From Saccharomycopsis fibuligera x Saccharomycopsis cf. fibuligera (taxonomy: Eukaryota > Ascomycota > Saccharomycetes > Ascoideales > Saccharomycopsidaceae): a stretch of DNA of 64,000 nucleotides. Both the position numbers and the translations under genes were made by a program. The stretch lies in the NCBI GenBank assembly GCA_001936135.1, contig CP012816.1, forward strand, positions 1,057,501-1,121,500. The letters are read 5' to 3'. Shown piece by piece: positions 1-11,413 of the stretch (its first letter is position 1; each line of letters starts with the position of its first letter). The notes below the pieces were generated by a model, which ran no database searches, was not told the origin of the DNA, and saw only the letters and a program-made list of their open reading frames with translations.

Positions 1-790
1 CAAAACCTTCGATATGGTCCTTTTCCTTTTCCAAAACTCTAGAAGAAACAAACATTGGGAAGTAAGCGTTTTGAACACCGATAGACTTAATTTTAGCATT
101 GAAAAATTCTTGAATTTGTTCCCAAATGGCATAAGAAGGTGGACGCAAAATGTAACAACCAGAAACATCATAGTAATCTAACATTTCACCCTTGGTCAAG
201 ATTTGAGAGTACCAGTTTGGAAAATCCTTGAACTTGTCAACGGTGATACCAATCAATTTGGCATCGTCCAATTTACCCTTGTCAACAACTTCTTTCTTCT
301 TTTTGTCTTTTTTAGCTGGTGTAGCAGCGGCAGCATCAGTTGGAGCAGGAACAGCGCTGAAGTCAACCTCAACAATTTCAATACCTGTGGATTGCAAATA
401 TGCTTTCAATTTAGAAGCTTCCAAAGCTAATTTTGCGGATTCGTTCGTTAATACCAAGACAGCGTCGTCAGCAGCGTTGGATATGTTGGAATCCAAGACA
501 ATCTTGTATTTTCCAGCTTGGGACGCATGAATGTTGGCGACAGTAAACTCTTTAGCAGATACATTGAAGTTTTCGGACACGAATGCATCGTTAGCGAGTC
601 TGACCTCTTTACCATTGACAGACTTTGCTACTATCTTGGAATCAGTCTTGGTGGAAGATAAGGCAATCAAGACAACTGGATTACCAGATTTCTTTTCTTT
701 GAATACCAAGGATTTGGTGGGAAGAGAGTTTTCTGGAACAGATTGGCTTAAAGACAAAGCAGCTACAGAAGCTTCAAGAGAAGAGGACAT
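1..790 (-). CDS. Prolyl-tRNA synthetase, cytosolic (N-terminal part, runs off the left edge)
   Basis: Reads leftwards from an ATG at 790 and stays open to base 1, giving about 263 residues of a protein whose yeast relatives are near 690. Residues about 1-170 resemble the N-terminal YbaK-like domain of fungal ProRS, followed by an Ala-rich, Lys-rich linker (PAKKDKKKK). From about residue 200 the class II catalytic core begins: WYSQILTKGEMLDYYD, then GCYILRPPSYAIWEQIQEFF and YFPMFVSSRVLEKEKDHIEGF, which is the ProRS motif 1 region. The family charges tRNA-Pro with proline in the cytosol. It is divergent from the AsnRS gene and shares a 451-bp promoter with it. The C-terminal half lies outside the window, so motifs 2 and 3 cannot be checked. 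Confidence 0.93.
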   Translation of the reverse strand, partial: MSSSLEASVAALSLSQSVPENSLPTKSLVFKEKKSGNPVVLIALSSTKTDSKIVAKSVNGKEVRLANDAFVSENFNVSAKEFTVANIHASQAGKYKIVLDSNISNAADDAVLVLTNESAKLALEASKLKAYLQSTGIEIVEVDFSAVPAPTDAAAATPAKKDKKKKEVVDKGKLDDAKLIGITVDKFKDFPNWYSQILTKGEMLDYYDVSGCYILRPPSYAIWEQIQEFFNAKIKSIGVQNAYFPMFVSSRVLEKEKDHIEGF

Positions 791-1241
791 TATGTGTGCG
801 TGAGCTTTGGGCAGTCAAAGTGGATGATGTTATGTGCCGGCCAATTTGGTTTATTGTGTTTATCTTTATGATATCTTGGGTTTGTATTTTTGGCACTTGT
901 GACTGAGTACGAGAATACTTTATACGGTAGAAAGCAAAATGGCAGAAAATCAAAAACAGAGCTAAGAGTCACCACCTAGAGTCGGAAATCTAATCAATAG
1001 TGGGAAGGAACAATATGTATTTGTTATCTCTTGATGTGATAGTCAAATGTCCTGAAAATCGACAAAAAAAATTTCTCTTTTCGCCCAAACAGGCAATATC
1101 CGCAGCGGGTAACCTCACCACTATCGTCAACAAGAAAAAAAGCGTTGACTTTTCACAGAAAATATAAATAAGTGACTAAATGTCCACCACTCTACCAAAC
1201 CAGAAGATAGATCAAAATAGGTACACACATATACAATCACA
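791..1241. promoter_or_regulatory. Shared promoter of two divergent aminoacyl-tRNA synthetase genes
   Basis: 451 bp between the ATGs of ProRS (leftward) and AsnRS (rightward), so both promoters must lie here. It holds a Gcn4-type core at 966-972 and A-rich leader sequence just before the AsnRS start. An out-of-frame ATG lies at 1180, 62 nt before the AsnRS ATG. Confidence 0.6.
966..972 (-). promoter_or_regulatory. Possible Gcn4 site (GTGACTC on the minus strand)
   Basis: GAGTCAC on the plus strand, that is GTGACTC on the minus strand, matches the RTGACTC core bound by Gcn4-type bZIP factors. Its place between two synthetase genes fits general amino-acid control, but a 7-mer occurs by chance and the site is not the full palindrome. 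Confidence 0.35.
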
Positions 1242-2897
1242 ATGCCTGCCACATTCTACGTTCATGAAAAAGCAGGGGTGGATGCCCCTTCCCACGACGG
1301 TTCCCAGCAAAAGCCATTCCAATCCGCTGCATATGCAGTTTTCGTCCAAGAAGACGCTAAGGTCTTGGTTTACACCGAAACTGAGGAAGTCAAAGACTAT
1401 GTTGAGATCTCTGCCTCTGCTCTCAAGAAGGCCAAGAAAGGTGCTGCTGGTCTCAAGAAGAAAGCTGAGAAACAAAAAGTTCTAGAAGAACAAAAACAAA
1501 AGAAAGCCGAGGAAGATTTGGCTAAACAAACTGCCGCTTTGAAAATCACTATCAACAAGGACGAATCATTGCCAGAAGCTAAAAAGACTAAGTTGGTCAA
1601 GATCACCAACCACATTGATCAAAGAGTTGTTGTGCATGGTTGGATTCACAGATTGAGAGTCCAGAAAAGCAAAGCTTTCATTATCTTGAGAGATGGTACT
1701 GAGTACGTTCAAGTGATCTTGACCGGCGATTTGGCCGATGCTTACCAAACTAGCACTTTGACCCTTGAATCTACTATTACTGTTTACGGTAAGGTGGTGA
1801 AATTGCCAGAAGGTAAGACTGCTCCTCAAGGTGTTGAATTGGTTGCTGACTACTACGAAATTATTGGTCTTGCTCCAGCTGGTGAAGAAGCCTTCTCCAA
1901 CAAAGTCCAAGAGAAAGCTGACCCATCTTTGTTGTTGGACCAAAGACATTTAACCTTGAGAGGTGAAACTTTGTCTGCCGTTATGAAAGTTAGAGCTTCT
2001 TTGTTGAGATCTATTAGAAGAGTTTATGACGAAGAGGGTATAACTGAAGTCACTCCACCTTGTATGGTTCAAACTCAAGTGGAAGGTGGTTCCACCTTGT
2101 TTGGCTTGAAGTACTATGATCAAGAAGCTTATTTGACTCAATCTTCTCAATTGTATTTGGAAACTTGTTTGCCAGCCCTCGGTGATGTTTACTGTATCCA
2201 AGAATCTTTTAGAGCTGAAAAATCTCACACTAGAAGACATTTATCTGAATATACTCACATTGAAGCTGAGTTGTCCTTTTTGAGTTTCGAAGAATTGTTG
2301 GTCCACATTGAAACAGTTCTTGTTAAGACAATCGACTACGTTTTGCAGGATCCAGTTGCTGGCCCATTGGTTAAACAATTACATCCTGAATTCGTCGCTC
2401 CAAAATTGCCATTCAAGAGATTGCAGTATATCGAAGCATTAGAATGGTTGAACCAACACGGTATCAAAAACGAAGAAGACAAAGAATTCACTTTTGGTGA
2501 TGATATTGCTGAAGCTGCTGAAAGAAAGATGGTTGATGCTATGAACGTTCCAATCTTGTTAACCAGATTTCCAGTGGAAATCAAATCTTTCTACATGAAG
2601 AAATGCCAAGATGACCCTAGAGTCACCGAATCTGTTGATGTTTTAATGCCAACTGTTGGTGAAATCACAGGTGGTTCTATGAGAATTGACAACTTAAACG
2701 AATTAATTGAAGGTTTCAAGAGAGAAGGTATTGATCCAGCCCCATACTACTGGTTTAGCGATCAAAGAAAATACGGTACTTCTCCACATGGTGGTTACGG
2801 TTTAGGTACTGAAAGAATCTTGGCTTGGTTGTGTAAGAGATTTACTGTCAGAGATTGTTCCTTATATCCAAGATTCACCGGCAGATGCAAGCCATAA
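1242..2897 (+). CDS. DED81: Asparaginyl-tRNA synthetase, cytosolic
   Basis: 551 residues, very close to the usual length of yeast cytosolic AsnRS (about 554). The N-terminus has the eukaryote-specific extension ending in a charged helix (ISASALKKAKKGAAGLKKKAEKQK). An OB-fold anticodon-binding domain follows (VVVHGWIHRLRVQKSKAFIILR, about residues 128-150). The class IIb core carries motif 2 (FRAEKSHTRRHLSEYTHIEAE) and motif 3 (GYGLGTERILAW) near the end. The enzyme charges tRNA-Asn in the cytosol. The start at 1242 follows an ACAATG context and gives the family N-terminus. Codon use is strongly biased (TTG for Leu, AGA for Arg), as in highly expressed genes. No intron is needed. Confidence 0.96.
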   Translation: MPATFYVHEKAGVDAPSHDGSQQKPFQSAAYAVFVQEDAKVLVYTETEEVKDYVEISASALKKAKKGAAGLKKKAEKQKVLEEQKQKKAEEDLAKQTAALKITINKDESLPEAKKTKLVKITNHIDQRVVVHGWIHRLRVQKSKAFIILRDGTEYVQVILTGDLADAYQTSTLTLESTITVYGKVVKLPEGKTAPQGVELVADYYEIIGLAPAGEEAFSNKVQEKADPSLLLDQRHLTLRGETLSAVMKVRASLLRSIRRVYDEEGITEVTPPCMVQTQVEGGSTLFGLKYYDQEAYLTQSSQLYLETCLPALGDVYCIQESFRAEKSHTRRHLSEYTHIEAELSFLSFEELLVHIETVLVKTIDYVLQDPVAGPLVKQLHPEFVAPKLPFKRLQYIEALEWLNQHGIKNEEDKEFTFGDDIAEAAERKMVDAMNVPILLTRFPVEIKSFYMKKCQDDPRVTESVDVLMPTVGEITGGSMRIDNLNELIEGFKREGIDPAPYYWFSDQRKYGTSPHGGYGLGTERILAWLCKRFTVRDCSLYPRFTGRCKP

Positions 2898-3471
2898 ACA
2901 AAGAATAAAGACAAGAGAGAGAAAGAATAAATAAATTGGTTATCAGGTGATGAACAGTTTCAAACAGTAAGGGAATGCTGCATTTCAAATACTTCCATCA
3001 TGTATCAGATAGTAGTTTATTAGTCTTAGTCTTATTTACTTTTTTTTCCTTTTTCTTTTCTAGCACTTTGATTTTCCATTCCCCTTTTTACTTGCCACTA
3101 ATATACTATAGCTACAATACCTGTCAGATTGAGTAGTGCAAGCACTTAAACTTTTCACGAGAAGAGTAGTTTAATCTTGCAGCAAACTAACTTTTTTGCG
3201 CTATTGAATTAAGGAATGGCAAAAGTAAGTAATGCGTTTCAATGCATTTAAAAGTATATACACGCATTAATCAACTGATATGTACGAAAGGTAAACAAAA
3301 GCGTGTTTTCTTAAACCAGACGTAAATAAATAAACACTGGAAAATGTTATCGGTAATGCAAGAAATGAAAGATCATATAGAGTATATCAAATCAGAAACC
3401 ACTAAATTTAGACCACCCTTACCCTTGATTGGATCAAGTTAACACACTTATAATTGTAAAAACACACAGTC
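2898..3471. other. Intergenic: AsnRS terminator and promoter of the kinesin-associated gene
   Basis: 574 bp between tandem genes. AT-rich with T-runs near 3040-3056. No additional gene or RNA recognised. Confidence 0.6.
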
Positions 3472-5793
3472 ATGGCTTCACCACTAAGGCATACGAAACA
3501 TGGGGAGTTGAAAAAGCCTCAAGTGCTGCTCAATCAGCGAGTCACCAGTGGTTCAATCTATAACTCATCGCCCACGAAAAGCAACAACAACAATAATAAC
3601 AATAAAAATAACATTCATCAAAACGAAAATAGTATCAGCAATTACAGAAGTAATAGTGGGTTGACCTCTGACTGGAGATCATTTTCTTCAAGAAGTTACT
3701 TAAACGCTTCCCCAGTACGAGACTTAGGATCGCCTATCAGGATGAAGACAACAACTCCAAGAGCCTCAAGTCTCACAAGTAGAAGAGATAACATTTTTAA
3801 TAGCATTAGCAGCAGGGATAACGTTAGCAAAGATGGCTTTACTAATACTAATAGTATCAACGGAAATGCTAATAATGGTAAAGATGTCGCGGCTTTCGAA
3901 AGGGATCAATATTATAATCAACAGATCGAAAAGCAAGAACAAAAATTACGGGAAATAATTGAACAAATTAGAGAAAATTCAGCCAAATTAGACACTTTAT
4001 ACAGTGATAAGGTCAGCTTAACTGCTAATAAGACTAAACTTAAACATCAGCTTAGAGAATTAGAAGCAAAATTTCAAAATGTGGATAAAGAGCTCGAGTA
4101 CAATAACGAGATTCAAAATAGAAAACTTGAGCTTGAAGTAGAAAAGTTGAATATTTCATACAAGGAGAAAGAACATGCAATGAGAAGAAGAATTAATGAG
4201 ATTAGGATTACATGTGAGGGAAAATTGAAAGAAGCACAGCTGTTCAATAGTACACAGACATTAAGTGAGATTCAATATTTAAAGAAAAAAATCACAGAGC
4301 TTAGACATGAAATTGAAACAGTGACAAGAAAAAATAATTCAATAATAGAAGATAAAGAGAACCATTTAAATGAAGAGTACAACAAGAAACAACAAGAAAT
4401 GGAACGCAGAATCGCGCTGTCTAGAGAGACACTAGAAGCAAAAAAATTGCAAATAGATCAAGAAAGACAAACTTTGGATAAGATAATGGAGACATATTAC
4501 CAAGGCAGAAGCAAAATTGAGCAATTAGAAGAACTGATAAGGAGTTTAGAAACTAATAAATTGTCAACGACCGAAGTTATTAATAAGCTCAACAGCGAGA
4601 TTAGTATGCTAAGGAACAGAAATAGCGAAAAGCAAAACATGGTCGATGAATGGGAAATTGAATTTAAAAAGTATCGAGCTAGCAATAATGAAGTGTTAGC
4701 TAAATTGAAAAAGGAAAAGTTCTTGAAACGTAGAACTGAATTTGCAATTCAATCGCTATTGGAAAAGCTACGAGTATATGTGAGGATATTGTATAGTAGT
4801 GATGCCACCAGTTATGATAATACCTATTCCAGTCTATCACCATATCATATCCACAACGAGAACGATGGCGTTGAACAACTAACTATAAATAACGAATCCG
4901 TTACTGTTTCCAAAATATTCAGGCCTCTTTCAAATGATGAAATGTGTGAGGAGTTTGACTGTCTATTGGAAGAGTCATTTAAATGTTTAAATACTTCCGT
5001 GATGATAATTGGCGATCAAACATCACACAAGTATGGGCCTTTTTTACTGTTGTTATTGAAAAAAAATTTTGAACACTTGAAAAAAAGATATATTGAAAAG
5101 CTTCAGCCTCGGGGTTGGACATTTGATTTTAGTTTCCAGTATCTTGCTATTTCCACAACGGAGAACAAGTTTATGGATATGTTAGCCAACAAGAACAGGA
5201 ATGACGACAATAATGAAGAAAATAATGTAAATGATAGTGATCAAACAAAAGGTACAAAAGTATTAGAGACGCAACAAAACGAACAAGAAACTGAAATTTT
5301 TATTGGCAAAAGAGACATTGTCTCGAACTCTACAATCATTCCACTATCACTAGAAAAAAATAACGCATTAGCTTTTGGTGAAATTCATGAGACGCAGATA
5401 CCGGCAAATTCAATACCATTCCTATTATTTCACATAAAAGGAAATAATCCCAGTTTGCAAAAATCTGTCAACGCAACATCCTTCACTCTAGATTTTACTC
5501 TGTGTAATAATAATAAAAATAATCATCAAGATTTAAGCATTATTACTGAAATTTTTGATGATGTCATCACCACAATCTCTCAAAATAAATACCAATCAAG
5601 CATATACAAAGACGATGAATTGTTTTTAAAACAGCTTGTTCATTCACTTTATGCAAACACTGAATCAATAACCACGTTGAATATAAGTAGTGAAAATTTA
5701 AACAGTGACCCATTTGCTAAGATGTTGAAATTGGGGAATAAGATTAATTCCGTGGCTTCGCCGCCTAAGAAAAGAGCAATTAGGGGTTTGTGA
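3472..5793 (+). CDS. CIK1: Kinesin-14 associated protein, Cik1/Vik1 type (non-catalytic motor homology domain)
   Basis: 773 residues. Residues 1-140 are a Ser/Asn-rich basic tail; about 140-430 form a long heptad coiled coil (Glu/Lys/Leu-rich, few prolines). At 434-439 comes RVYVRI, the neck-to-motor transition seen in kinesin-14 proteins (consensus like RVFCRIRP). A folded region of motor size follows to the C-terminus. Where a kinesin P-loop (GQTGSGKT) would be, the sequence reads GDQTSHKYG (514-522), so it should not bind or hydrolyse ATP. This is the layout of Saccharomyces Cik1 and Vik1, which heterodimerise with the active motor Kar3 in mitotic spindles and karyogamy. The symbol is assigned by architecture; Vik1 is equally possible because CUG-clade yeasts may have only one such subunit. 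Confidence 0.72.
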   Translation: MASPLRHTKHGELKKPQVLLNQRVTSGSIYNSSPTKSNNNNNNNKNNIHQNENSISNYRSNSGLTSDWRSFSSRSYLNASPVRDLGSPIRMKTTTPRASSLTSRRDNIFNSISSRDNVSKDGFTNTNSINGNANNGKDVAAFERDQYYNQQIEKQEQKLREIIEQIRENSAKLDTLYSDKVSLTANKTKLKHQLRELEAKFQNVDKELEYNNEIQNRKLELEVEKLNISYKEKEHAMRRRINEIRITCEGKLKEAQLFNSTQTLSEIQYLKKKITELRHEIETVTRKNNSIIEDKENHLNEEYNKKQQEMERRIALSRETLEAKKLQIDQERQTLDKIMETYYQGRSKIEQLEELIRSLETNKLSTTEVINKLNSEISMLRNRNSEKQNMVDEWEIEFKKYRASNNEVLAKLKKEKFLKRRTEFAIQSLLEKLRVYVRILYSSDATSYDNTYSSLSPYHIHNENDGVEQLTINNESVTVSKIFRPLSNDEMCEEFDCLLEESFKCLNTSVMIIGDQTSHKYGPFLLLLLKKNFEHLKKRYIEKLQPRGWTFDFSFQYLAISTTENKFMDMLANKNRNDDNNEENNVNDSDQTKGTKVLETQQNEQETEIFIGKRDIVSNSTIIPLSLEKNNALAFGEIHETQIPANSIPFLLFHIKGNNPSLQKSVNATSFTLDFTLCNNNKNNHQDLSIITEIFDDVITTISQNKYQSSIYKDDELFLKQLVHSLYANTESITTLNISSENLNSDPFAKMLKLGNKINSVASPPKKRAIRGL

Positions 5794-6126
5794 ATATTTT
5801 CTTGTTGGAAAAGAGAAATTTCCATGAGAAAATACCAATGTTTATTTTTTTCAAGTATCTTATAGTTATACTCTTATTGTCCATTTATGGAATACAATAG
5901 AACAGTTTTCATTCTTTAGATTTTATTGTTGTAGTACCAGTAGACTTCTGTTTTGTTGTATTGCTACTGCAACCCTCACTAGAATCGTTAACTCACTTTC
6001 AGACCTCTTATCTACTGATCTGCTGAATAGTCGCTCAATAATCAGCAAGTTTACAATCTTACAAAAAGAAAAAGTATGTTAATAAATAATGAATTACTAG
6101 TGTACAAAAAAAAACAGTAAAAAATG

Positions 6127-6162
<36 letters not shown>

Positions 6163-6269
6163 AAAATAAAATAAAATAACTCAAAAAACACATATACACA
6201 AAACTATCTAATACGTCTTAGTTTCATTTCATTTTAATTTTTTCTTCTTTGTTTTCGAATAGATTGATT
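5794..6269. other. Convergent intergenic region with a long poly(A) tract
   Basis: 476 bp between two convergent stop codons (kinesin partner and tricalbin). It contains 34 consecutive A at 6127-6160 followed by (A)n-T repeats to 6178. No gene seen. Confidence 0.7.
6127..6160 (+). repeat. Poly(A) homopolymer, 34 nt
   Basis: Uninterrupted run of 34 A. One of several such runs of 30 or more in the window. It lies between two convergent 3' ends. Confidence 0.95.
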
Positions 6270-9200
6270 TCATTTTGGAGCCGAGTAACGAACGTTTAAA
6301 ACAATATCACCAACATTAGCAATCTCGAGAGTGAAGTCTTCATCGTTGTCCACTAATCCCGCCAATGGGATTTGTCCCTCACCAACCACCTCATCCTTAC
6401 CAAGTCTATGATGCACCTTAGCCTGGAAAATTAACAAATCATCAGGAATTGCCTTGAAGGTAGATTCTTCACCAAATGTATAAATACCACCGCTCAATTT
6501 CGACGCTCTAGTCTTATGGATCTCCTTAGTACCAAGCTCGTGATTTTTAAGCAATACTTTTAATTGCAATGATGAGTGATTGTCATTTGAGGCTGTAAGG
6601 TTCTTGATGGTGAGTCTACCAGCTGATCTTCTACCACCAAAAAGACTTGTGTTTGCGGTTGCTTGCTTAGACAATACATTAGCATTAGGATTACCTTCTT
6701 GAACCTGAGCTGATTTTGAACCATTACCGTTGGATTGATTAGCCACTGCGGTACCAACTACTGCTGCACCAGCGCCAGCGATGCCTCCAGCACCAGTATT
6801 GGTTCCTATGGCATTCACCGTACCACCACTGCCATTAATTCCACCAGCGGCACCCCCGCTCTTGGTATTATTGGTAGTTGAATGAGTAAGGGTTGACTGT
6901 GAATCACCATTATCAAGATTTTCCTTCTTGTTGCCATTGACACTAGCACTAGAATCTCTTTTATTTTTTCTTTTGCTACCACCAAAAGCGCCCAACAATT
7001 TAGAACCACCTTTACCGACCCCGCCAGCAATTAACCCAGCGCCGCCAAGTGCACCTTTAGCCACACCGCCAACAAGTTTCACTGGTGCTTTAGTGACAGA
7101 GCCAATACCTGGTAAACCACCACCAAATTTCTGTACTTGTGGTCTAATGTATTGTGGTTCAAATTTCACCTTAAAGTTAACTTTACCAGCATCTTCGTGT
7201 CCCTTTAAGACCAATGGCACAGTAATATCAGTAACATCGCCTGGAATAACACCAGTTAAGTCAATAATGTTTTGACCCAAATCGTCATTATCACCAGCAA
7301 GATCCCAGTCAAATACATGAACAATAAGTTTTGTTCTTGACAATGAAGGAATAGGGAATGTAGCAGATTCGTTCCATTTTGGATGTAATGTTTTCTTGAC
7401 AACTTCTGTTTTAAATACCTCAGCGCCATTAAGCTCAATTACGGCAAATGGATCAGATTTACCATTACTATCAGCGGATATCAAGTTTTCGCCGTCCAAA
7501 ATATCAATGGTGATGTTGCCGGTATCAAGCATAGTATCAACTGGTTCCACTGGCAATTTAGCTGGGTTGAAGGAAACTTGCAAAGTAACAGTCGAGTCAT
7601 CACCTAGTTGCAAAGTAATTGGCTCACTGTAACCCTTCTTGAGGATTTCAGCAGTAGGGAAAGTCTGTTCAAGCAAGACATCCTTCTGTTCTTCAACATC
7701 TTCTTTAGTGGTTTCTCTAAGGACAAATAACGAGTTTTTCAAGTCTCTTATAAAAATATTTTCATGAGAAGTGGAGATCAAACCATTACTTGCTGGGCCA
7801 GTGGTAAGTCCTGGATAACCAGCCTCGTCAACTAATACTGAAAGAAATGCCTTTTTGTGAGTCAAATTACCCTTTATGATGTTAACAGACAAAACGCCAC
7901 TTTGATAGGTCAATAATTCTTCAACAGGGATCTTCTTCTTATGTGGGTCTCTGTCCTTGAATGGACTATCAACTTCAATCCATTCGTAATCATTTGGTTT
8001 CTTTTCGTATGCTTTCTTCAATTTAGCTTGTTCTTCGTCTTCCTTAACGAGCTGCTGTCTAATCTTTTCATCTTCAGTTTCTAGTTCTTCGATTTCTTTT
8101 GGCGTGTAAACTGGAGTCACTGGATAGAAGCTGATAGAATAGTTCAAAACACCTTTGGATTTTTTAGCCTTGGAAACAAACAATGGGGCCTCTTTGATGA
8201 CGTTGCTTCCATCAATATGAATATAATTGCCATTAGCGCCCTTATGCATGAATTCTTCAGCTTTGAATGAAGTAGAACCCAAGCTTCTGTCTTTGCCATT
8301 TTTTTCCGCATCGTAGACTTCTAAAGAAATGTATTGACTTTCAGAAACAACGGGAACCCAAGCAACTTCTTCAAAAATTGGATCCAAAGTTTCTGGATGG
8401 ATAACAGTTTCATACTTAACTTTACCATTAATGAGTACTTTGACATATGGGTCAACTTTACCGTGGAATTCAAGATTTTTCAAATCTATAGCATCACGAA
8501 TATGGATTCTAAAAGTACCTAATGGGTCTCTATGGGTAACATCACTAGCAATTTGGGTCATGGCAACTGGCCTCCAAGTTGGAGTAAGCTTAAGAAAACC
8601 TTTTGGAGACAATTTGAACATTTGATTACCACTGGTTGCTACTTGAGTAATGATATCATCAAGAGTGCCTTCATAATCACCTAACACTGTATCTTCCGCG
8701 AATCCAACCGAGTCTCTAATAACAATCTTTATATTAGTTTCAGACTTGGAGCTAATTAAAGTTTCTATAATGTCACCAAATGATGGTTCATTAGATCTCT
8801 TAAGAACTCTAGTTTTGTGATTCAATTTGCCATTAATGAAAACTTCAGCATATGGAGACAATTGACCAACTAAAGAAGAAGATAAATCCAATCCTTTAGC
8901 TTCATTCAAAGTAAGATTCAAAATGCCAACTTCGGACTCTGGAGTAGCACCCTTGCTGCCATCCTCTTCAGTCTCTGCTTGAAGCTCTGGATAGTAGTGC
9001 AAATCGAAGTTAGCAAAACCTTGCTTTTTACCATTATTATCAATCTTCACCGAAAGGCCTTCGTGATGTTCCTTTTGAAGACACTCATTTAAATCAAATT
9101 GAGCAATACCAACCAGCTTGTCTTTACCAAAGGAGTTGTTTTTGAAAAATTCAATGTTGAGGTTTTGATTGATGGAGTTGAGTAAAACGTAATGGGTTTT

Positions 9201-10836
9201 GTTCCAGACAGGAGTTTTGGTATCTTTCTTGATATCGGTTCTGATTTTTTTGGAGTCATCAGTATTATTATCTGTAGAAATGACGGCATAATAGTCGTCA
9301 GCGCCAGAAGAAAGAGTAGCGTCTTTCAAGTCGACAACAAGTACAGAGTTGGCTTCAGTAGAGGCAGCATTCATCATATCAACAAGATTAACTTCTTGGT
9401 AATTTGGGGCGATTAAGAATGACTTGATAGCCCAATTGATACCATCATTAATCAAAGATTTCAAACCCGGCACAAACTTCATAATATCAATACCAAAACT
9501 ATCACCACTAAGTGGCTTCAAAGCGTAATCGATCTTTGGAGGCTCTAAGAATTGAACTCTGATGATTTCAATCATTGGAAATCTATCTGTAAAACTCATT
9601 CTGATTTTCATTCTACCAACAAATCCCATATCTTGAACACTAAACGGGATCTTTTTGGAAATGATACCTTTACCCAATGCGGCCTTAATAACAACTTTTG
9701 GCATAATTTGCTTTCTGATTTCTGCTTTGGTCATGTTTTCTCTATTGTTAGGATCAAATGCAAAAGCCCAGTCCATTTCGTAAGCATCTTTACCGATTTT
9801 AGTGTAAGATTTAATAGCTGTAACTTTTGGAGCTACTGAGCCTAAATGGAATTGAGATAATTCTACCGCATCAATACCACCACCAGGAGCAACACCAGCC
9901 AAGATTGGGTTAACGTTGGCTTTGACAATGTCACCCATTAAAGGCATATAAACAATCCAGACTTTTGAAAGCAAGTTATTCATCCATTCCAACGTTTCAG
10001 TTTCATTCTCCAAACGGTCAGAAATAGAAAGTCTCAACATATCGTCTCTAGTGTCTCTAACAAATCTTCTAAATTCTGCTCTATAAACTGAGGCAGTGCC
10101 AAAGAACACTACTCCTAGCCATAAAAGCCCGCCGCCGAAGTGAGCAACCAACCAGGAGAAAAAACAAGTACCAATAACAAGAACAGTGTTGATATAAAAA
10201 TCGCTATAGTAAGCATCACTCAAGTAAGTTCTCATTGCTTCTGATTTGGCTAAGATGGTTTCACCATCGCCTCCCTTAGAGACCTCATCTTGATAGTAGC
10301 CAATGCTTTCCCAATCAAAGGTGCCAGCATTAGGGTTCACATTGCGATTTAATGGTTTGCGTTCTGGAGTTGGAGGGGATATTTGCTGTTCTGGAGGCGG
10401 AGGAGGGGTTTCCTCCTTTTTGTCTCTTTTGAAATTTTTGGAAACACCATTGAAACCTTTATTGACACCGGATACCCCTTTATTGAGGCCTTTGTTGACA
10501 CCACTGCCAACACCTTTGCCGCCCTTCACAATGTTTTTTGGGGCGCCCTTGACTTTGCCCAATCCTTTGGAGAATTTTGATTTGGAGGCGTCTTCGGTTG
10601 CCTGTTCAGCTTGTTCCTATTAAAAGCGTTAGTATTTTAGTTGTCATCGGTTGCCAACAGGGTATTACAATGAGAATTGGCATTTTTGCATCGCCAACAG
10701 TGTGGTTCACGCAGTACAAATGTGCGAGCAATCTAAAATAACCGTATAGCTAAGAAGCCAAAAGTCAATTGAGTTTGCGAGGAACCGAATATAGGGTAGT
10801 AATGGGAAACAAAGCCAGTCAACATACCGCACTCAT
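6270..10836 (-). CDS. TCB1: Tricalbin (SMP and multiple C2 domains), spliced
   Basis: The uninterrupted frame has no ATG at its start; a 211-nt intron solves this. Exon 1 is 10828-10836 (ATG AGT GCG), exon 2 is 10616-6270, giving 1451 residues that begin MSAEQAEQATEDASKSKF. Domains in order: Gly/Lys-rich and Pro-rich head; two-part hydrophobic hairpin at about 145-181; SMP lipid-transfer domain at about 215-420 (starting near ETLEWMNNLLSKVW); then at least five C2 domains, recognisable at about 425, 585, 720, 915 and 1060, with a further C2-like C-terminus. Tricalbins are extended-synaptotagmin orthologues that tether cortical ER to plasma membrane and move lipids. Between C2 domains 5 and 6 is a Gly/Ala/Asn-rich linker. 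Which of TCB1, TCB2 or TCB3 it matches best is not decidable here; the symbol is a family placeholder. Confidence 0.92.
10617..10827 (-). other. Spliceosomal intron of the tricalbin gene
   Basis: 5' site GTATGT directly after ATGAGTGCG, perfect branch site TACTAAC at 10628-10634, and 3' site ATAG ending at 10617, 11 nt past the branch site. It joins in phase with the long frame. All three signals match yeast consensus. Confidence 0.9.
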
Positions 10837-11413
10837 AATAGCTAATTGAGTAGTAGCAAAAATATACTAAGCTGTAAAAATAAAAGTCAACTGAGAAGCA
10901 AGAACTGTTAAGAAAGAAAGAAAAACAGTAGAACCGAGAAGAAGAGCAAGAAGAAGAATACAATCTGACGAAGGATAATATAGTTGTGGTGATAATCAGG
11001 GGCTGGTTGGCTCAGCAGTTGTGCGACAATAGAGTGAAATTGAGATGCTATTGCTGACCGGAATTAGAGCCTGAAGTGGCTTTTATGCTCGTGACTTATG
11101 AAATTTCCTAACAAATATACCGGTACGTATTTAATATACGGGGGTAAGTACTTATTGTACTATCATGTGACTTTGGATTGCCGGGTAGACAGAATTACGG
11201 AAACGGCCACTCAGCAAACATTCAACCTGCCAGTGCATCACAACTTGTCCCTTCCCTGAATCTCAACTTGTTATAGCAAGTCTCATCAACATCAACATTG
11301 CGGTTGTCACAAGCAGGTAATGCAGTTAAGCCAAATCAAGAAAAGCTAGTTACGCCAGATGGGAATGTATTCAAATGTCTATCAATTTTCTATCTCTATT
11401 TTGGTCAAATCTA
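10837..11413. other. Tricalbin promoter and HIS2 3' flank
   Basis: 577 bp upstream of the 9-nt first exon of tricalbin and past the stop of the next gene on the same strand. No further gene recognised. Confidence 0.55.
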
